DNA of 64,000 nt from Pseudorhodoferax sp047601025 (GCF_047601025.1 NZ_JASGJZ010000001.1:1736001-1800000); one strand, 5' to 3'; positions 42,325 through 51,530 are shown, numbered from the stretch's first letter. Notes: generated by a model from the letters alone, not told the origin. Program-made: numbers and translations.

Positions 42325-43776
42325 TCAGAACGGGTAGTGCCGTTCCCCCATCTGCAGGGTGACCCAGCGCAGGTCGGTGAACTCCGCGATGCCGGCCTTG
42401 CCGCCGAAGCGGCCCCAGCCGCTGCCCTTGACGCCGCCGAACGGCATCTGCGCCTCGTCGTGCACGGTCGGGCCGTTGACGTGGCAGATGCCCGAGGCGA
42501 TGCGCTGCGCGACCTGGAACGCACGTGCCACGTCGCGGCCGAACACCGCGGCCGACAGGCCGTAGGCGTTGTCGTTGGCGCAGGCGATGGCCTCTTCCAC
42601 GCCCTGCACGCGCACGATGGCCTTGACCGGGCCGAACGTCTCCTCGCCATAGATGCGCATGGCCGGCGTCACGTGGTCCAGCAGCGTCGCCGGCATCAGC
42701 GTGTTCTCCGCCTTGCCGCCGCACAGCAGCCGGGCGCCCTTGGCCAGCGCGTCGTCGATCAGCGCGTTGCAGTGCTCGACGGTGGAAAGGCCGACCACGC
42801 TGCCCAGCACCACCGGGTCCGGCCCGCGCGGGTCGCCCAGCGGCAGCGCGCGGGCCCTGGCCGCGAACTTCTCGACGAAGTCGTCGGCGACCGAGGCGTC
42901 GACCACCAGCCGTTCGGTGCTCATGCAGATCTGGCCCGAGTTGGCGAAGCAGCCGAAGGCCGCACCGTCCACCGCCGCGTCCAGGTCGGCGTCGTCCAGC
43001 ACCAGCAGCGGCGCCTTGCCGCCCAGTTCCAGGACCGCGGGCTTCAGGTGCTGCGCGCACTGCAGCGCGATCAGCCGACCCACGCGCGTGGAGCCGGTGA
43101 AGTTCACGCGGCGCACGGCCGGGTGGGCGACCATGGCGTCGACCACGGCCGATGCGTGGGCCGGCGCGTTGGTGACGTAGTTCACCACGCCGGGCGGAAA
43201 GCCCGCGTCGACGAAGGCCTGCGCGATCAGCCAGTGCGTCTGCGGGCACAGCTCCGAGCCCTTGAACACCACCGTGTTGCCGCAGGCCAGCGGCGTCGCG
43301 ATCGCGCGCACGCCCAAGATCACCGGCGCGTTCCACGGCGCGATGCCCAGCACCACGCCGGCCGGCTGGCGCAGGCCCATGGCCAAGCTGCCGGGCACGT
43401 CGGACGGGATCACCTCGCCGGCCACCTGCGTGGTCAGCGCCGCCGCCTCGCGCAGCATGCCGGCGGCCAGGTGTACGTTGAAGCCGGCCCACATGCCGGT
43501 GGCGCCGGTCTCGCGCGGCAGCGCCGCCACGAAGTCGGGCGTGCGGGCCTCCAGCGCATCGGCGGCCTTGAGCAGCAGCGCGCGGCGCGTGTTCGGACCG
43601 GTGCCGCTCCAGGCCGGGAACGCCGCGGCCGCCGCCTCCACCGCGCGGAGGGCGTCGGCGGGCGTGGCCGCCGGCGCACGCGTGGCCAGGCTGCCATCCA
43701 GCGGGTTGCGGCGCTCGAAGTACGCGCCGCCCTCGGCGCTGGCGGGCTGGCCGCCGATCAGCATGAGGTCGGACAT
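42325..43776 (-). CDS. Aldehyde dehydrogenase (vanillin/salicylaldehyde type)
   Basis: This 483-residue NAD(P)-dependent enzyme shows GIAPWNAPVILGVRAIA, FTGSTRVGR (coenzyme), LELGGKAPLLVLDDADLD (catalytic Glu250), NSGQICMSTERL (nucleophile Cys284) and EETFGPV. C-terminus GFGGKAGIAEFTDLRWVTLQ is typical of aromatic aldehyde dehydrogenases such as Vdh/NahF. A purine-rich ribosome site is present. No aromatic catabolic genes are adjacent. Confidence 0.9.
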   Translation of the reverse strand: MSDLMLIGGQPASAEGGAYFERRNPLDGSLATRAPAATPADALRAVEAAAAAFPAWSGTGPNTRRALLLKAADALEARTPDFVAALPRETGATGMWAGFNVHLAAGMLREAAALTTQVAGEVIPSDVPGSLAMGLRQPAGVVLGIAPWNAPVILGVRAIATPLACGNTVVFKGSELCPQTHWLIAQAFVDAGFPPGVVNYVTNAPAHASAVVDAMVAHPAVRRVNFTGSTRVGRLIALQCAQHLKPAVLELGGKAPLLVLDDADLDAAVDGAAFGCFANSGQICMSTERLVVDASVADDFVEKFAARARALPLGDPRGPDPVVLGSVVGLSTVEHCNALIDDALAKGARLLCGGKAENTLMPATLLDHVTPAMRIYGEETFGPVKAIVRVQGVEEAIACANDNAYGLSAAVFGRDVARAFQVAQRIASGICHVNGPTVHDEAQMPFGGVKGSGWGRFGGKAGIAEFTDLRWVTLQMGERHYPF

Positions 43777-43910
43777 GTCGGTTCTCTCCTCCTCGGGGGT
43801 TGCGGGCACGCCCATCATGGCATGCGCCACTGCCACCCGCCGCCGCTCCCGCCCCGGTGGCGGCCAGCGCGCCCCTGGGCGGTACGGATGGAACCGACTC
43901 CGCGGCGCCC

Positions 43911-44096
43911 CTAGTCGAGCGCCCGCTTGGCCGCGCCCACGCCCAGCGCGGCCAGCACGATGAAGACCACGGCCAGGATCAGGAACAGGCCGAACAGCAC
44001 CTTGGCGATGCCCGCCGCACCGGCGGCGATGCCGCCGAAACCCAATGCGCCGGCCACCAGGGCGATCAGCGCAAAAATGATGGCCCACTTCAACAT
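43911..44096 (-). CDS. DUF1328 small membrane protein
   Basis: This 61-residue protein with two hydrophobic segments begins MLKWAIIFALIALVAGALGFGGIA, the DUF1328/YtjA hallmark, and continues AGIAKVLFGLFLILAVVFIVLAALG. Often stress-induced; function unknown. The ATG at 44096 follows an AGGAGCC ribosome site. Confidence 0.9.
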   Translation of the reverse strand: MLKWAIIFALIALVAGALGFGGIAAGAAGIAKVLFGLFLILAVVFIVLAALGVGAAKRALD

Positions 44097-44256
44097 GCTC
44101 GGCTCCTGTGGTGTGCGGCACGCCGCGATGGAGCAACTGTAGGAATGCGGACTTTGGCGCGTCATCGGCGCCGCTCGCCGGCCCGCGTAGGACAATGGCC
44201 CGGCCCTGGGCGACGCAGCTCCGGGCAACTTCCTGCACCTCCAACCAGATCAAGCC

Positions 44257-44865
44257 ATGAAGCTCTACTACTCTCCTGGCGCCTGCTCGCTGTCGCCGCA
44301 CATCGTGCTGCGCGAAGCGGGCCTGGCCTTCGAACCCGTCAAGGCCCCGACCAAGACGCACAAGCTCGACGACGGCACCGACTACTACACCATCAACCCG
44401 CTCGGCTACGTGCCGCTGCTGGAGCTGGACGACGGCACCCGCCTGACCGAAGGCCCGGCCATCGTGCAGTACATCGCCGACCAGGCCCCGCTGAAGAACC
44501 TGGCGCCGGCCAACGGCACGCTGGCGCGCTACCGGCTGCAGTCGCTGCTGAACTTCATCGGCACCGAGCTGCACAAGGGCTACAGCCCGCTGTTCAAGCC
44601 GACCACGCCCGAAGACTACAAGCCGGCGGTGCGCGAGCAGCTGCTGGCGCGCTACAAGTGGGTGGACGAACAGCTGGCCGGCAAGGACTACCTGACCGGC
44701 GAGCACTTCAGCGTGGCCGACGCCTACCTGTTCACCGTGACCAGCTGGGCCAAGCACGTGGCGCTGGACCTCTCGGCCTATCCCAACGTGGCCGCCTTCA
44801 TGGCCCGCGTGGCCGCCCGCCCGGCCGTGCAGGAAGCGCTCAAGGCCGAAGGCCTGGCCAAGTAA
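44257..44865 (+). CDS. gstA: Glutathione S-transferase (beta class, GstA-like)
   Basis: This 202-residue protein starts MKLYYSPGACSLSPHIVLRE, with the beta-class Cys10. The thioredoxin-like domain has INPLGYVPLLELDDG and TEGPAIVQYIAD; the helical domain has FSVADAYLF. It conjugates glutathione to electrophiles in the cytoplasm. Nearby genes are an old-yellow-enzyme and an aldehyde dehydrogenase, consistent with electrophile defence. Confidence 0.92.
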   Translation: MKLYYSPGACSLSPHIVLREAGLAFEPVKAPTKTHKLDDGTDYYTINPLGYVPLLELDDGTRLTEGPAIVQYIADQAPLKNLAPANGTLARYRLQSLLNFIGTELHKGYSPLFKPTTPEDYKPAVREQLLARYKWVDEQLAGKDYLTGEHFSVADAYLFTVTSWAKHVALDLSAYPNVAAFMARVAARPAVQEALKAEGLAK

Positions 44866-44992
44866 GGCACGCGCCCTCCCGCGCCGCGCGTCCTTGCAAC
44901 GCGCGGCGCCGGCCCCATCTGGATCCTTCGTTCCCTGCGCCGCCCGTCCACCCGGCGCGGCGGCGCCGCTTCCCAGCATCCACGGAGAGTCC

Positions 44993-46096
44993 ATGTCTTC
45001 CCTGTTCGACGCGACGCAGGCCGGCAGCCTGCACCTGGCCAACCGCATCGTCATGGCGCCGCTCACGCGCAACCGCTCGCCCGGCGGCGTGCCCGGCCCG
45101 CTGGCGGTGGAGTACTACCGCCAGCGCGCCAGCGCCGGGCTGATCGTCAGCGAAGGCACCGCCATCAGCCCGCAGGGCCAGGGCTATGCCGACGTGCCCG
45201 GCCTGTACCGGCCCGAGCAGCTGGCCGGCTGGCGCCGGGTGACCGACGCCGTGCACGCCGCCGGCGGCAGGATCGTGGCCCAGCTCTGGCACGTGGGCCG
45301 CGTCTCGCACACCGACCTGCAGCCCGGCCACCAGGCGCCCGTGGGCCCCTCGGCGATCGCCGCCGCCACCAAGACCTACCTGGTCCGGAACGGCCAGGGC
45401 GCCTTCGTCGAGACCTCGGTGCCGCGCGCGCTGGCGGCCGAGGAACTGCCCGGCATCGTGGACGACTTCCGCCGCGCCGCGCGCGCCGCGCTGGAGGCCG
45501 GCTTCGACGGCGTGGAGATCCACGGCGCCAACGGCTACCTGCTCGACCAGTTCATGAAGCTCGGCGCCAACCACCGCACCGACCACTACGGCGGCAGCAT
45601 CGCCAACCGGCTGCGCTTCCCGCTGGAGGTCGTGCGCGCGGTCGCGGCCGAGATCGGCGCCGGCCGCGTGGGCCTGCGCATCTCGCCGGCCGCGCCGGCC
45701 AACGGCATCTCCGACCCCGACCCGCAGCCGCTGTTCGAGGCGCTGCTGGCCGAACTCGCGCCGCTGGGCCTGGCCTACCTCCACGTGATCGAAGGCGCGA
45801 CCGGCGGCCCGCGCGAGGTCGGCGACCGGCCGTTCGACTACACGCGCCTGAAGGCCGCCTGGCGCAACGCCGGCGCCAAGGGCGCCTGGATGGTCAACAA
45901 CGGCTACGACCGCGCGCTGGCCGATCGGGCCGTGGAAGAAGGCGCGGACCTGGTCGCCTTCGGCCGCCTGTTCATCGCCAACCCCGACCTGGTGCGCCGG
46001 CTGCGCGAACGCGCGCCGCTGAACACGCCGGACCGCGCGACCTTCTACGGCGGCGGCGCCGAGGGCTACACGGACTATCCGGCGCTGCCGGCCTGA
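44993..46096 (+). CDS. Old-yellow-enzyme family alkene reductase (NemA-like)
   Basis: This 367-residue FMN enzyme shows NRIVMAPLTRNRSPGGVP, GLIVSEGTAISPQGQGY, AQLWHVGRVSH, GFDGVEIHGANGYLLDQF (substrate His and Asn) and LVAFGRLFIANPDLV. It reduces activated double bonds, such as N-ethylmaleimide or nitroesters, with NAD(P)H. ATG at 44993 with CGGAGAG upstream. Runs in the same direction as the GST gene. Confidence 0.93.
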   Translation: MSSLFDATQAGSLHLANRIVMAPLTRNRSPGGVPGPLAVEYYRQRASAGLIVSEGTAISPQGQGYADVPGLYRPEQLAGWRRVTDAVHAAGGRIVAQLWHVGRVSHTDLQPGHQAPVGPSAIAAATKTYLVRNGQGAFVETSVPRALAAEELPGIVDDFRRAARAALEAGFDGVEIHGANGYLLDQFMKLGANHRTDHYGGSIANRLRFPLEVVRAVAAEIGAGRVGLRISPAAPANGISDPDPQPLFEALLAELAPLGLAYLHVIEGATGGPREVGDRPFDYTRLKAAWRNAGAKGAWMVNNGYDRALADRAVEEGADLVAFGRLFIANPDLVRRLRERAPLNTPDRATFYGGGAEGYTDYPALPA

Positions 46097-46126
46097 GGCC
46101 GACCGACAGGAAGCCCCAACGGAAAA

Positions 46127-46146
46127 CGCCGGCCCGCGGGCCGGCG
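46127..46146. terminator. Perfect 20-bp palindrome, terminator
   Basis: CGCCGGCCCGCGGGCCGGCG is self-complementary. On the minus strand it is followed by TTTTCCG, so it can end the bactofilin transcript after the tandem repeat. In the plus direction, after the alkene reductase, the T-run is absent. Confidence 0.75.
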
Positions 46147-46202
46147 TCGTCGCCATGGATGCAACCGGGAGGACCGGGAGAGAAGGTTCGGGCTTCTCGG
46201 GT

Positions 46203-46300
46203 GGATGGCTTCAGGCGGATGGCTTTAGGCGGATGGCTTTAGGCGGATGGCTTCAGGCGGATGGCTTCAGGCGGATGGCTTCAGGCGGATGGCTTCAGGC
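46203..46300. repeat. Seven tandem 14-bp repeats at the bactofilin stop codon
   Basis: The unit GGATGGCTTCAGGC is repeated seven times without gaps; copies 2 and 3 carry TTTAGGC. On the minus strand the unit is GCCTGAAGCCATCC and the bactofilin stop (46295-46297) lies in the first-read copy. Confidence 0.95.
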
Positions 46301-46858
46301 GGCGGCCTGCGCCGGCTTGGCCGCGGCGCCGAAGCCGATCTCGCCGGAGAGCTGGCCGCCTTCTTCCACCACCAGCTTGCCGTAGCGGATCTTGCCGCTG
46401 ACCCGGCCGGTCGTGTAGATCACCAGCTTCTGGCGCACCACCAGCTCGCCGTCGAAGGCGCCGCGGATCTCGGCCAGGTCCACCTCGGCCGAGCCCTTGA
46501 ACGCGCCCTGCTCGGCGATCTGCATCATGCGCGAGTCCATCGTGGCCTCGACCGTGCCTTCCACGACCAGCGTGTCACAGTCGGTGATCTCCACGCCCTT
46601 GAGCTTGATGTTCGGCCCGACGATCAGCTTGGCGGCGGGTTCCTGCGCCTTGGCGGCGGCGCTGGCAGTAGCGGTGGAAGCGGAAGAAGAAGGCTGCACG
46701 GTGGAGGAAGACGGAGTGGCGACGCTTGCGGCAGAGGCCCCGGACGGGCTGGAAACCGCGGAGGAAGGCGTCAGGGAGGAGGTGGTGTTCAGCGTGCCGG
46801 AACGGGTGTTGAGCATTTCATTCTCGCGCTTGCCGAAAAAGGGGGATTGCAGGGCCAC
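46295..46858 (-). CDS. Bactofilin
   Basis: This protein of about 187 residues has a Ser/Thr/Ala-rich disordered N-terminal part and a central beta-helix domain: KLIVGPNIKLKGVEITDCDTLVVEGTVEA, EVDLAEIRGAFDGELVV, TGRVSGKIRYGKLVVEEGGQLSGEI. The C-terminal tail is Ala-rich (KPAQAAA). Bactofilins polymerise at the membrane and shape cell wall growth. GTG at 46858 (protein starts with a SPFFGKREN segment, GGAG 8 nt upstream) is preferred; ATG at 46816 is the alternative. Its stop lies in a 14-bp tandem repeat. Confidence 0.88.
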   Translation of the reverse strand: MALQSPFFGKRENEMLNTRSGTLNTTSSLTPSSAVSSPSGASAASVATPSSSTVQPSSSASTATASAAAKAQEPAAKLIVGPNIKLKGVEITDCDTLVVEGTVEATMDSRMMQIAEQGAFKGSAEVDLAEIRGAFDGELVVRQKLVIYTTGRVSGKIRYGKLVVEEGGQLSGEIGFGAAAKPAQAAA

Positions 46859-47040
46859 GGGGCGTACTCCGGTGAAAAGCGAATGGTAGAGGAAGCCGCC
46901 TTGCATACCAGCAATCCGCCGTGAAATATCTGTAACCAAGGCCGGTGCCATCGCGCACGGCCGCCCGCCGGGCACCAGATCGGCGCGGACACCCGCCCTG
47001 CGCACGACCTTGGTGCCTGGCTGTACGCAGTGCCGGCCGG

Positions 47041-47056
47041 ACCTTGCGTACAAGGT
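47041..47056. promoter_or_regulatory. Inverted repeat before the polyamine-type transporter operon
   Basis: ACCTTGCGTACAAGGT has 6-bp arms and lies 27 bp before the ATPase start. A similar half site ACCTTGGTGCC occurs about 35 bp upstream. A TACAGG hexamer follows at 47075-47080. Candidate repressor site. Confidence 0.4.
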
Positions 47057-47083
47057 CTGGCACGCCGCTTGCGGTACAGGGGC

Positions 47084-48100
47084 ATGAGTCCAGCCGACGC
47101 CCCCGCCCGGTCCATCGCCGTCGAACTCGTCGCGCTGACCAAGCGCTATGCCCAGGGGCAGCCGGCCGTGGACAGCATCGACCTGCGCATTGCCAGCGGC
47201 AGCTATTGCTGCCTGCTCGGCCCGTCCGGCTGCGGCAAGAGCACCACGCTGCGCATGATCGCCGGCCACGAGACCGTGACCAGCGGCGACGTGCTGCTGG
47301 AAGGCCGCAACATCACCGACCTGCCCGCCGCCGCGCGCGGCACGGCCATGATGTTCCAGAGCTTCGCGCTGTTCCCACACCTCACGGCGCTGGACAACGT
47401 GGCCTTCAGCCTGAAGATGAAGGGCGTGGCCAAGGCCGAGCGCCAGGCCCGGGCGCAGGATCTGCTGGAGCGCGTGGCCATGGGGCACCTGGCGCAGCGC
47501 AAGCCCGGCGAGCTCTCCGGCGGCCAGCAGCAGCGCGTGGCGCTGGCGCGCGCGCTGATCACGCAGCCGCGCGTGCTGCTGCTGGACGAGCCGCTGTCCG
47601 CGCTCGACCCGTTCCTGCGCATCCAGATGCGCGCCGAGCTGCGCCGCTGGCAGAAGGAGCTGGGCCTGACCTTCGTCCACGTCACCCACTCGCAGGAAGA
47701 GGCCATGGCGCTGGCCGACACCATGGTCGTGATGAACGCCGGCCTGATCGAGCAGGTCGGCTCGCCGCATGAGATCTACAACCGGCCGGCCACCGAATTC
47801 ATCGCCCGCTTCATGGGCGGCCACAACGTGCTGGACACGCCCGCCGGCAAGATCGCCGTGCGCAACGACCACATGCGCATCGCGCCGGCCGCCGCGGCCG
47901 ACGGCCTGCCGGCCCGCATCACCGACGTGGAGTACCAGGGCACCTACGTGCTGCTGGGGCTGGACGCGGCCGGCGCCAGCGGCGTGTCGGTGATGCTGCC
48001 CGAAGCCGTGTTCGGCGAACGCCCCTACCGGCTCGGCGAGGACGTGCGCCTGTCCTGGGCACCGCCGCATGCGCATCCGCTGGCGGCGCGCGCGGCCTGA
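47084..48100 (+). CDS. Polyamine-type ABC importer ATPase (PotA-like)
   Basis: This 338-residue ATPase has Walker A GPSGCGKSTT (residues 46-55), the signature LSGGQQQRVALARAL, Walker B LLLDEPLSALDP and the His switch VTHSQEE. The C-terminal TOBE domain (ARITDVEYQGTYVLLGL) is typical for PotA/FbpC. It powers the importer encoded by the next genes. Start ATG 47084. Confidence 0.9.
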   Translation: MSPADAPARSIAVELVALTKRYAQGQPAVDSIDLRIASGSYCCLLGPSGCGKSTTLRMIAGHETVTSGDVLLEGRNITDLPAAARGTAMMFQSFALFPHLTALDNVAFSLKMKGVAKAERQARAQDLLERVAMGHLAQRKPGELSGGQQQRVALARALITQPRVLLLDEPLSALDPFLRIQMRAELRRWQKELGLTFVHVTHSQEEAMALADTMVVMNAGLIEQVGSPHEIYNRPATEFIARFMGGHNVLDTPAGKIAVRNDHMRIAPAAAADGLPARITDVEYQGTYVLLGLDAAGASGVSVMLPEAVFGERPYRLGEDVRLSWAPPHAHPLAARAA

Positions 48101-48140
48101 ACCCCTTTCCTTCCCCACCCACTTCCAGGAGCCATCGACC

Positions 48141-49406
48141 ATGTCCGACACCCACGCCTTCCACGCGCTGCCACGCCGCACCCTGCTCAAGGGCACGGCC
48201 GGCATCCTGGCCAGCGGCCTCGCGCCCTTCGTGCACGCGCAGGACAAGGTCGTGCTGCGCTACCTGGGCACGGCCGTGAACCAGGACAAGGCCATCGCCG
48301 AGAAGTTCAAGGCCGACACCGGCATCGAGATCCAGTACGTGGCGGTGACCACCGACGACGTCACCAAGCGCGCCGTCACCGCGCCCAACAGCTTCGACCT
48401 GATCGACACCGAGTACTTCTCGCTGAAGAAGATCGTGCCCACCGGCAACCTCAAGGGCATCGACACCCGGCGCATCAGGAACGCCGACAAGATCACGCCG
48501 CTGTTCACCAAGGGCGAGATCGCCGGCAAGAAGGTGGGCGAGCAAGGCACGGCGCCCAAGAAGGTCATGTACCTCGAAAGCGAGAAGAGCAAGAAGTTCG
48601 CGTCCGAGCCCACGCAGTACATGACGCTGATCCCCACGGTCTACAACGCCGACACGCTGGGCATCCGGCCCGACCTGATCCAGCGCCCGGTCAACTCCTG
48701 GGCCGAGCTGCTGAACCCGGAGTTCAAGGGCAAGGCGGCGATCCTGAACATCCCCTCCATCGGCATCATGGACGCGGCCATGGTCGTGGAGGCCAAGGGC
48801 CTGCACCAGTACGCCGACAAGGGCAACATGACCCGCGCCGAGATCGACCTGACGATCAAGACGCTGATCGAGGCCAAGAAGGCGGGCCAGTTCCGCGCGC
48901 TGTGGAAGGACTTCAACGAGTCCGTGAACCTGATGGCCTCGGGCGAGGTCGTGATCCAGTCCATGTGGAGCCCGGCCGTGACGGCCGTGCGCACCAAAGG
49001 CATCGACTGCGTGTTCCAGCCGCTCAAGGAAGGCTACCGCGCCTGGGCCGCCGGCTTCGGCGTGCCGGCCACGCTCTCCGGCCGCAAGCTCGACGGCGCC
49101 TACGAGTTCATCAACTGGTTCCTGGACGGCTGGGCCGGCGCCTACCTGAACCGCCAGGGCTACTACAGCGCCGTGCTGGAGACGGCCAAGGCCAAGATGG
49201 AGGCCGACGAGTGGGCCTACTGGATGGAGGGCAAGCCCGCCACCCGGGACATCAAGAGCCCCACCGGCGACGTGCTGGCCAAGGCCGGCGCCGTGCGCGA
49301 CGGCGGCAGCTACGAGCAGCGCATGGGCTCCATCGCCTGCTGGAACGCCGTGATGGACGAGAACACCTACATGGTCCAGAAGTGGAATGAGTTCGTCGCG
49401 GCATAG
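48141..49406 (+). CDS. Extracellular solute-binding protein (PotD/PotF-like)
   Basis: This 421-residue protein has a twin-arginine-type signal (LPRRTLLKGTAGILASGLAP, Arg12-Arg13, cleavage near VHA-QD). The mature part resembles spermidine/putrescine-binding proteins: LRYLGTAVNQDKAIAEKF, FDLIDTEYFSLKK, SIGIMDAAMV, and VIQSMWSPAV. It binds the substrate in the periplasm. The Tat signal would mean export in folded form. Substrate is not certain. Confidence 0.87.
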   Translation: MSDTHAFHALPRRTLLKGTAGILASGLAPFVHAQDKVVLRYLGTAVNQDKAIAEKFKADTGIEIQYVAVTTDDVTKRAVTAPNSFDLIDTEYFSLKKIVPTGNLKGIDTRRIRNADKITPLFTKGEIAGKKVGEQGTAPKKVMYLESEKSKKFASEPTQYMTLIPTVYNADTLGIRPDLIQRPVNSWAELLNPEFKGKAAILNIPSIGIMDAAMVVEAKGLHQYADKGNMTRAEIDLTIKTLIEAKKAGQFRALWKDFNESVNLMASGEVVIQSMWSPAVTAVRTKGIDCVFQPLKEGYRAWAAGFGVPATLSGRKLDGAYEFINWFLDGWAGAYLNRQGYYSAVLETAKAKMEADEWAYWMEGKPATRDIKSPTGDVLAKAGAVRDGGSYEQRMGSIACWNAVMDENTYMVQKWNEFVAA

Positions 49407-49412
49407 AGGACC

Positions 49413-50330
49413 ATGAGCGCTCCTGCCGCCACCGCCCACGGCTCCCCCACCGAAGCGCCCGGCCGCGGCGTCGCGGCGTGGTGGCAGGCCGCGCCGTTCA
49501 CGCTGGTCTTCGCGCTGTTCTTCCTGGTGCCGCTGGCGCTGATCGCGATGGTCAGCTTCTGGGACTTCAACGAGTACGAGCTGATCCCGGCCTTCACGGC
49601 GAAGAACTACGCGACGATCTTCGAGGGCTGCGCCAGCACCGGCGGCGACCTGTGCGTCACGCTCAAGACCTACCTGTCCACGCTGAAGTTCTGCTTCCTG
49701 GTCTGGGGCATCACGCTGGTGCTGGGCTTCGCGGTCTCGTACTTCCTGGCGTTCCACGTGCGCTCGTCGGGCATGCAGACCGCGCTGTTCGTGCTGTGCA
49801 CCATCCCGTTCTGGACCAGCAACGTGATCCGCATGATCTCCTGGGTGCCGCTGCTGGGCCGCAACGGCCTGGTGAACCAGACGCTGCAGGGCATGGGCCT
49901 GATCGACGCGCCGATCGAGTGGCTGCTGTTCTCGGACTTCTCGGTCGTGCTGGCCTTCGTGCACCTGTACACGATGTTCATGATCGTGCCGATCTTCAAC
50001 TCGATGATGCGCATCGACCGCAGCCTGCTGGAGGCCGCTAGCGACAGCGGCGCCAGCAGCTGGCAGACGCTGTGGAACGTGGTCGTGCCGCTCAGCAAGA
50101 CCGGCATCATCATCGGCTCGATCTTCGTGATCACCATCGTGATGGGCGACTTCGTGACCATCGGCGTCATGGGCGGCCAGCAGATCGCCTCGGTCGGCAA
50201 GATCATCCAGGTGCAGACCTCCTACCTGCAGTTCCCGCTGGCCGCGGCCAACGCGGTGATCCTGCTGGCCGTGGTGCTGATGGTGATCTGGGCCCTGACC
50301 CGCATGGTCGACATCCGCAAGGAGCTGTAG
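49413..50330 (+). CDS. ABC importer permease (PotB-like)
   Basis: This 305-residue inner-membrane protein begins with a membrane segment (FTLVFALFFLVPLALIAMV) and has the docking loop LLEAASDSGASSWQTLWNVVVPLSKTG. Six spans are visible, plus WTSNVIRMISW and GRNGLVNQTL, typical of PotB. It starts 6 bp after the binding-protein gene. It needs the second permease at 50646. Confidence 0.9.
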   Translation: MSAPAATAHGSPTEAPGRGVAAWWQAAPFTLVFALFFLVPLALIAMVSFWDFNEYELIPAFTAKNYATIFEGCASTGGDLCVTLKTYLSTLKFCFLVWGITLVLGFAVSYFLAFHVRSSGMQTALFVLCTIPFWTSNVIRMISWVPLLGRNGLVNQTLQGMGLIDAPIEWLLFSDFSVVLAFVHLYTMFMIVPIFNSMMRIDRSLLEAASDSGASSWQTLWNVVVPLSKTGIIIGSIFVITIVMGDFVTIGVMGGQQIASVGKIIQVQTSYLQFPLAAANAVILLAVVLMVIWALTRMVDIRKEL

Positions 50331-50645
50331 CCATGGCCGCTCCCACCGTCCCCGCCACGTGCGGCCACGCTGACATGAAACACCACCCCCAGTCTGCGCG
50401 CTGCGCGCGTCGCCAACCCCCTCCAGGGGGCGGAGGGCCGCGGCTCCACGCCTGCCCGCGCAGGCTTGGACGGCCCGACGAGGCGGCTCCTGCGGAGCCG
50501 CTGCGGCCTGCACGGCACGCTGGCGGTCCGGCAAGGCCCGTCCGCGGCGCCCGCTGGCATGGCCTGCTCCGCGGCCGTTCGAAGCGCTGCTCGCAGCCCG
50601 GTTGCATGCGCTGCAAGCGGCGCGCCAGCGCGATGGACCACTGAG
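50331..50645. repeat. GC-rich palindromic block inside the transporter operon
   Basis: 315 bp without a gene separate the two permease genes. It contains CCCCCAGTCTGCGCGCTGCGCGC, CCCCCTCCAGGGGGCG and GGCTCCTGCGGAGCC stem-loops, much like repetitive intergenic elements of Comamonadaceae. One frame stays open through it, but the composition is that of the repeat, not of protein. It may stabilise or end part of the transcript. Confidence 0.55.
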
Positions 50646-51530
50646 ATGCAGGCCAGGATCTCCGAGGCACGGCCGGCCGGCTTCTGGCCGCTGGCGCTGG
50701 TGTTCGCACTGTTCGTGCTGTTCATGTACGGCCCGATGCTGGTCATCGTGCTGCTGAGCTTCCAGGGGCCCGAGGGCGGGCTGACCTTTCCGATGCGCGG
50801 CCTGTCGCTGCACTGGTTCCGCCAGCTGGCCGCCGGCCTGGGCGTGGTGGACATCGGCGCCGCGTTGCGCCGCTCGCTGGGCCTGGGCGCGGCGGTGATG
50901 CTGTTCACCGTGGTGCTGTCGGTGCTGGCCGGCCTGGCCTTCCGCAAGCGGCTGCCGGGTGGCAACGCGCTGTTCTACATCGCCGTCGCCAGCCTGATCA
51001 TGCCGTCCATCATCGTCTCCCTGGGCATCGGGCTGGAGTTCCGGCTGATCGACACGGGCCTGAAGGCGCTGTTCGAGCGCTTCGGCTGGGACACCGCCCT
51101 GGAGCACTACGGCACCGCGCTGGGGCTGGCCACCAGCGCGCTCGGCGCCCACCTGACCTGGACGCTGCCGTTCGGCCTGCTGATCATGTTCGCGGTCTTC
51201 AACCGCTTCGACCCGAGCTACGAGGAGGCCGCGCGCGACCTCGGCGCCACGCCCTGGCAAGGCTTCCGCCACGTGGTGCTGCCGCTGATCGCACCCTCGG
51301 TCGTCGGCATCGGCATGTTCGGCTTCACGCTGTCCTGGGACGAGATCGCCCGCACCTCGCAGGCCATCGGCGACGTGAACACGCTGCCGCTGGAGCTGCA
51401 GGGGCTCACCTCCACCGTCACCTCGCCGGCCATCTACGCGCTGGGCACGGTGACGACCGTCGTGTCCTTCCTGGTCATGGGGCTGGCGATCGGCCTGGCC
51501 GTCCTGCTGGCGCGCCGGCGCAAGGCCTAG
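50646..51530 (+). CDS. ABC importer permease (PotC-like)
   Basis: This 294-residue protein has six membrane segments, opening GFWPLALVFALFVLFMYGPMLVIVLLS, and the docking loop YEEAARDLGATPWQGFRHVVLP. Also LIMPSIIVSLGIGLEF, typical for PotC. It pairs with the PotB-like protein. ATG at 50646 was chosen because the frame ahead is repeat-derived. Confidence 0.9.
   Translation: MQARISEARPAGFWPLALVFALFVLFMYGPMLVIVLLSFQGPEGGLTFPMRGLSLHWFRQLAAGLGVVDIGAALRRSLGLGAAVMLFTVVLSVLAGLAFRKRLPGGNALFYIAVASLIMPSIIVSLGIGLEFRLIDTGLKALFERFGWDTALEHYGTALGLATSALGAHLTWTLPFGLLIMFAVFNRFDPSYEEAARDLGATPWQGFRHVVLPLIAPSVVGIGMFGFTLSWDEIARTSQAIGDVNTLPLELQGLTSTVTSPAIYALGTVTTVVSFLVMGLAIGLAVLLARRRKA

Noticed and set aside
50340..50645. 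N-terminal extension of the PotC-like permease through the gap
   Set aside because: The open frame there consists of repeat-derived Arg/Pro/Ala sequence; the membrane segment begins only after the ATG at 50646.
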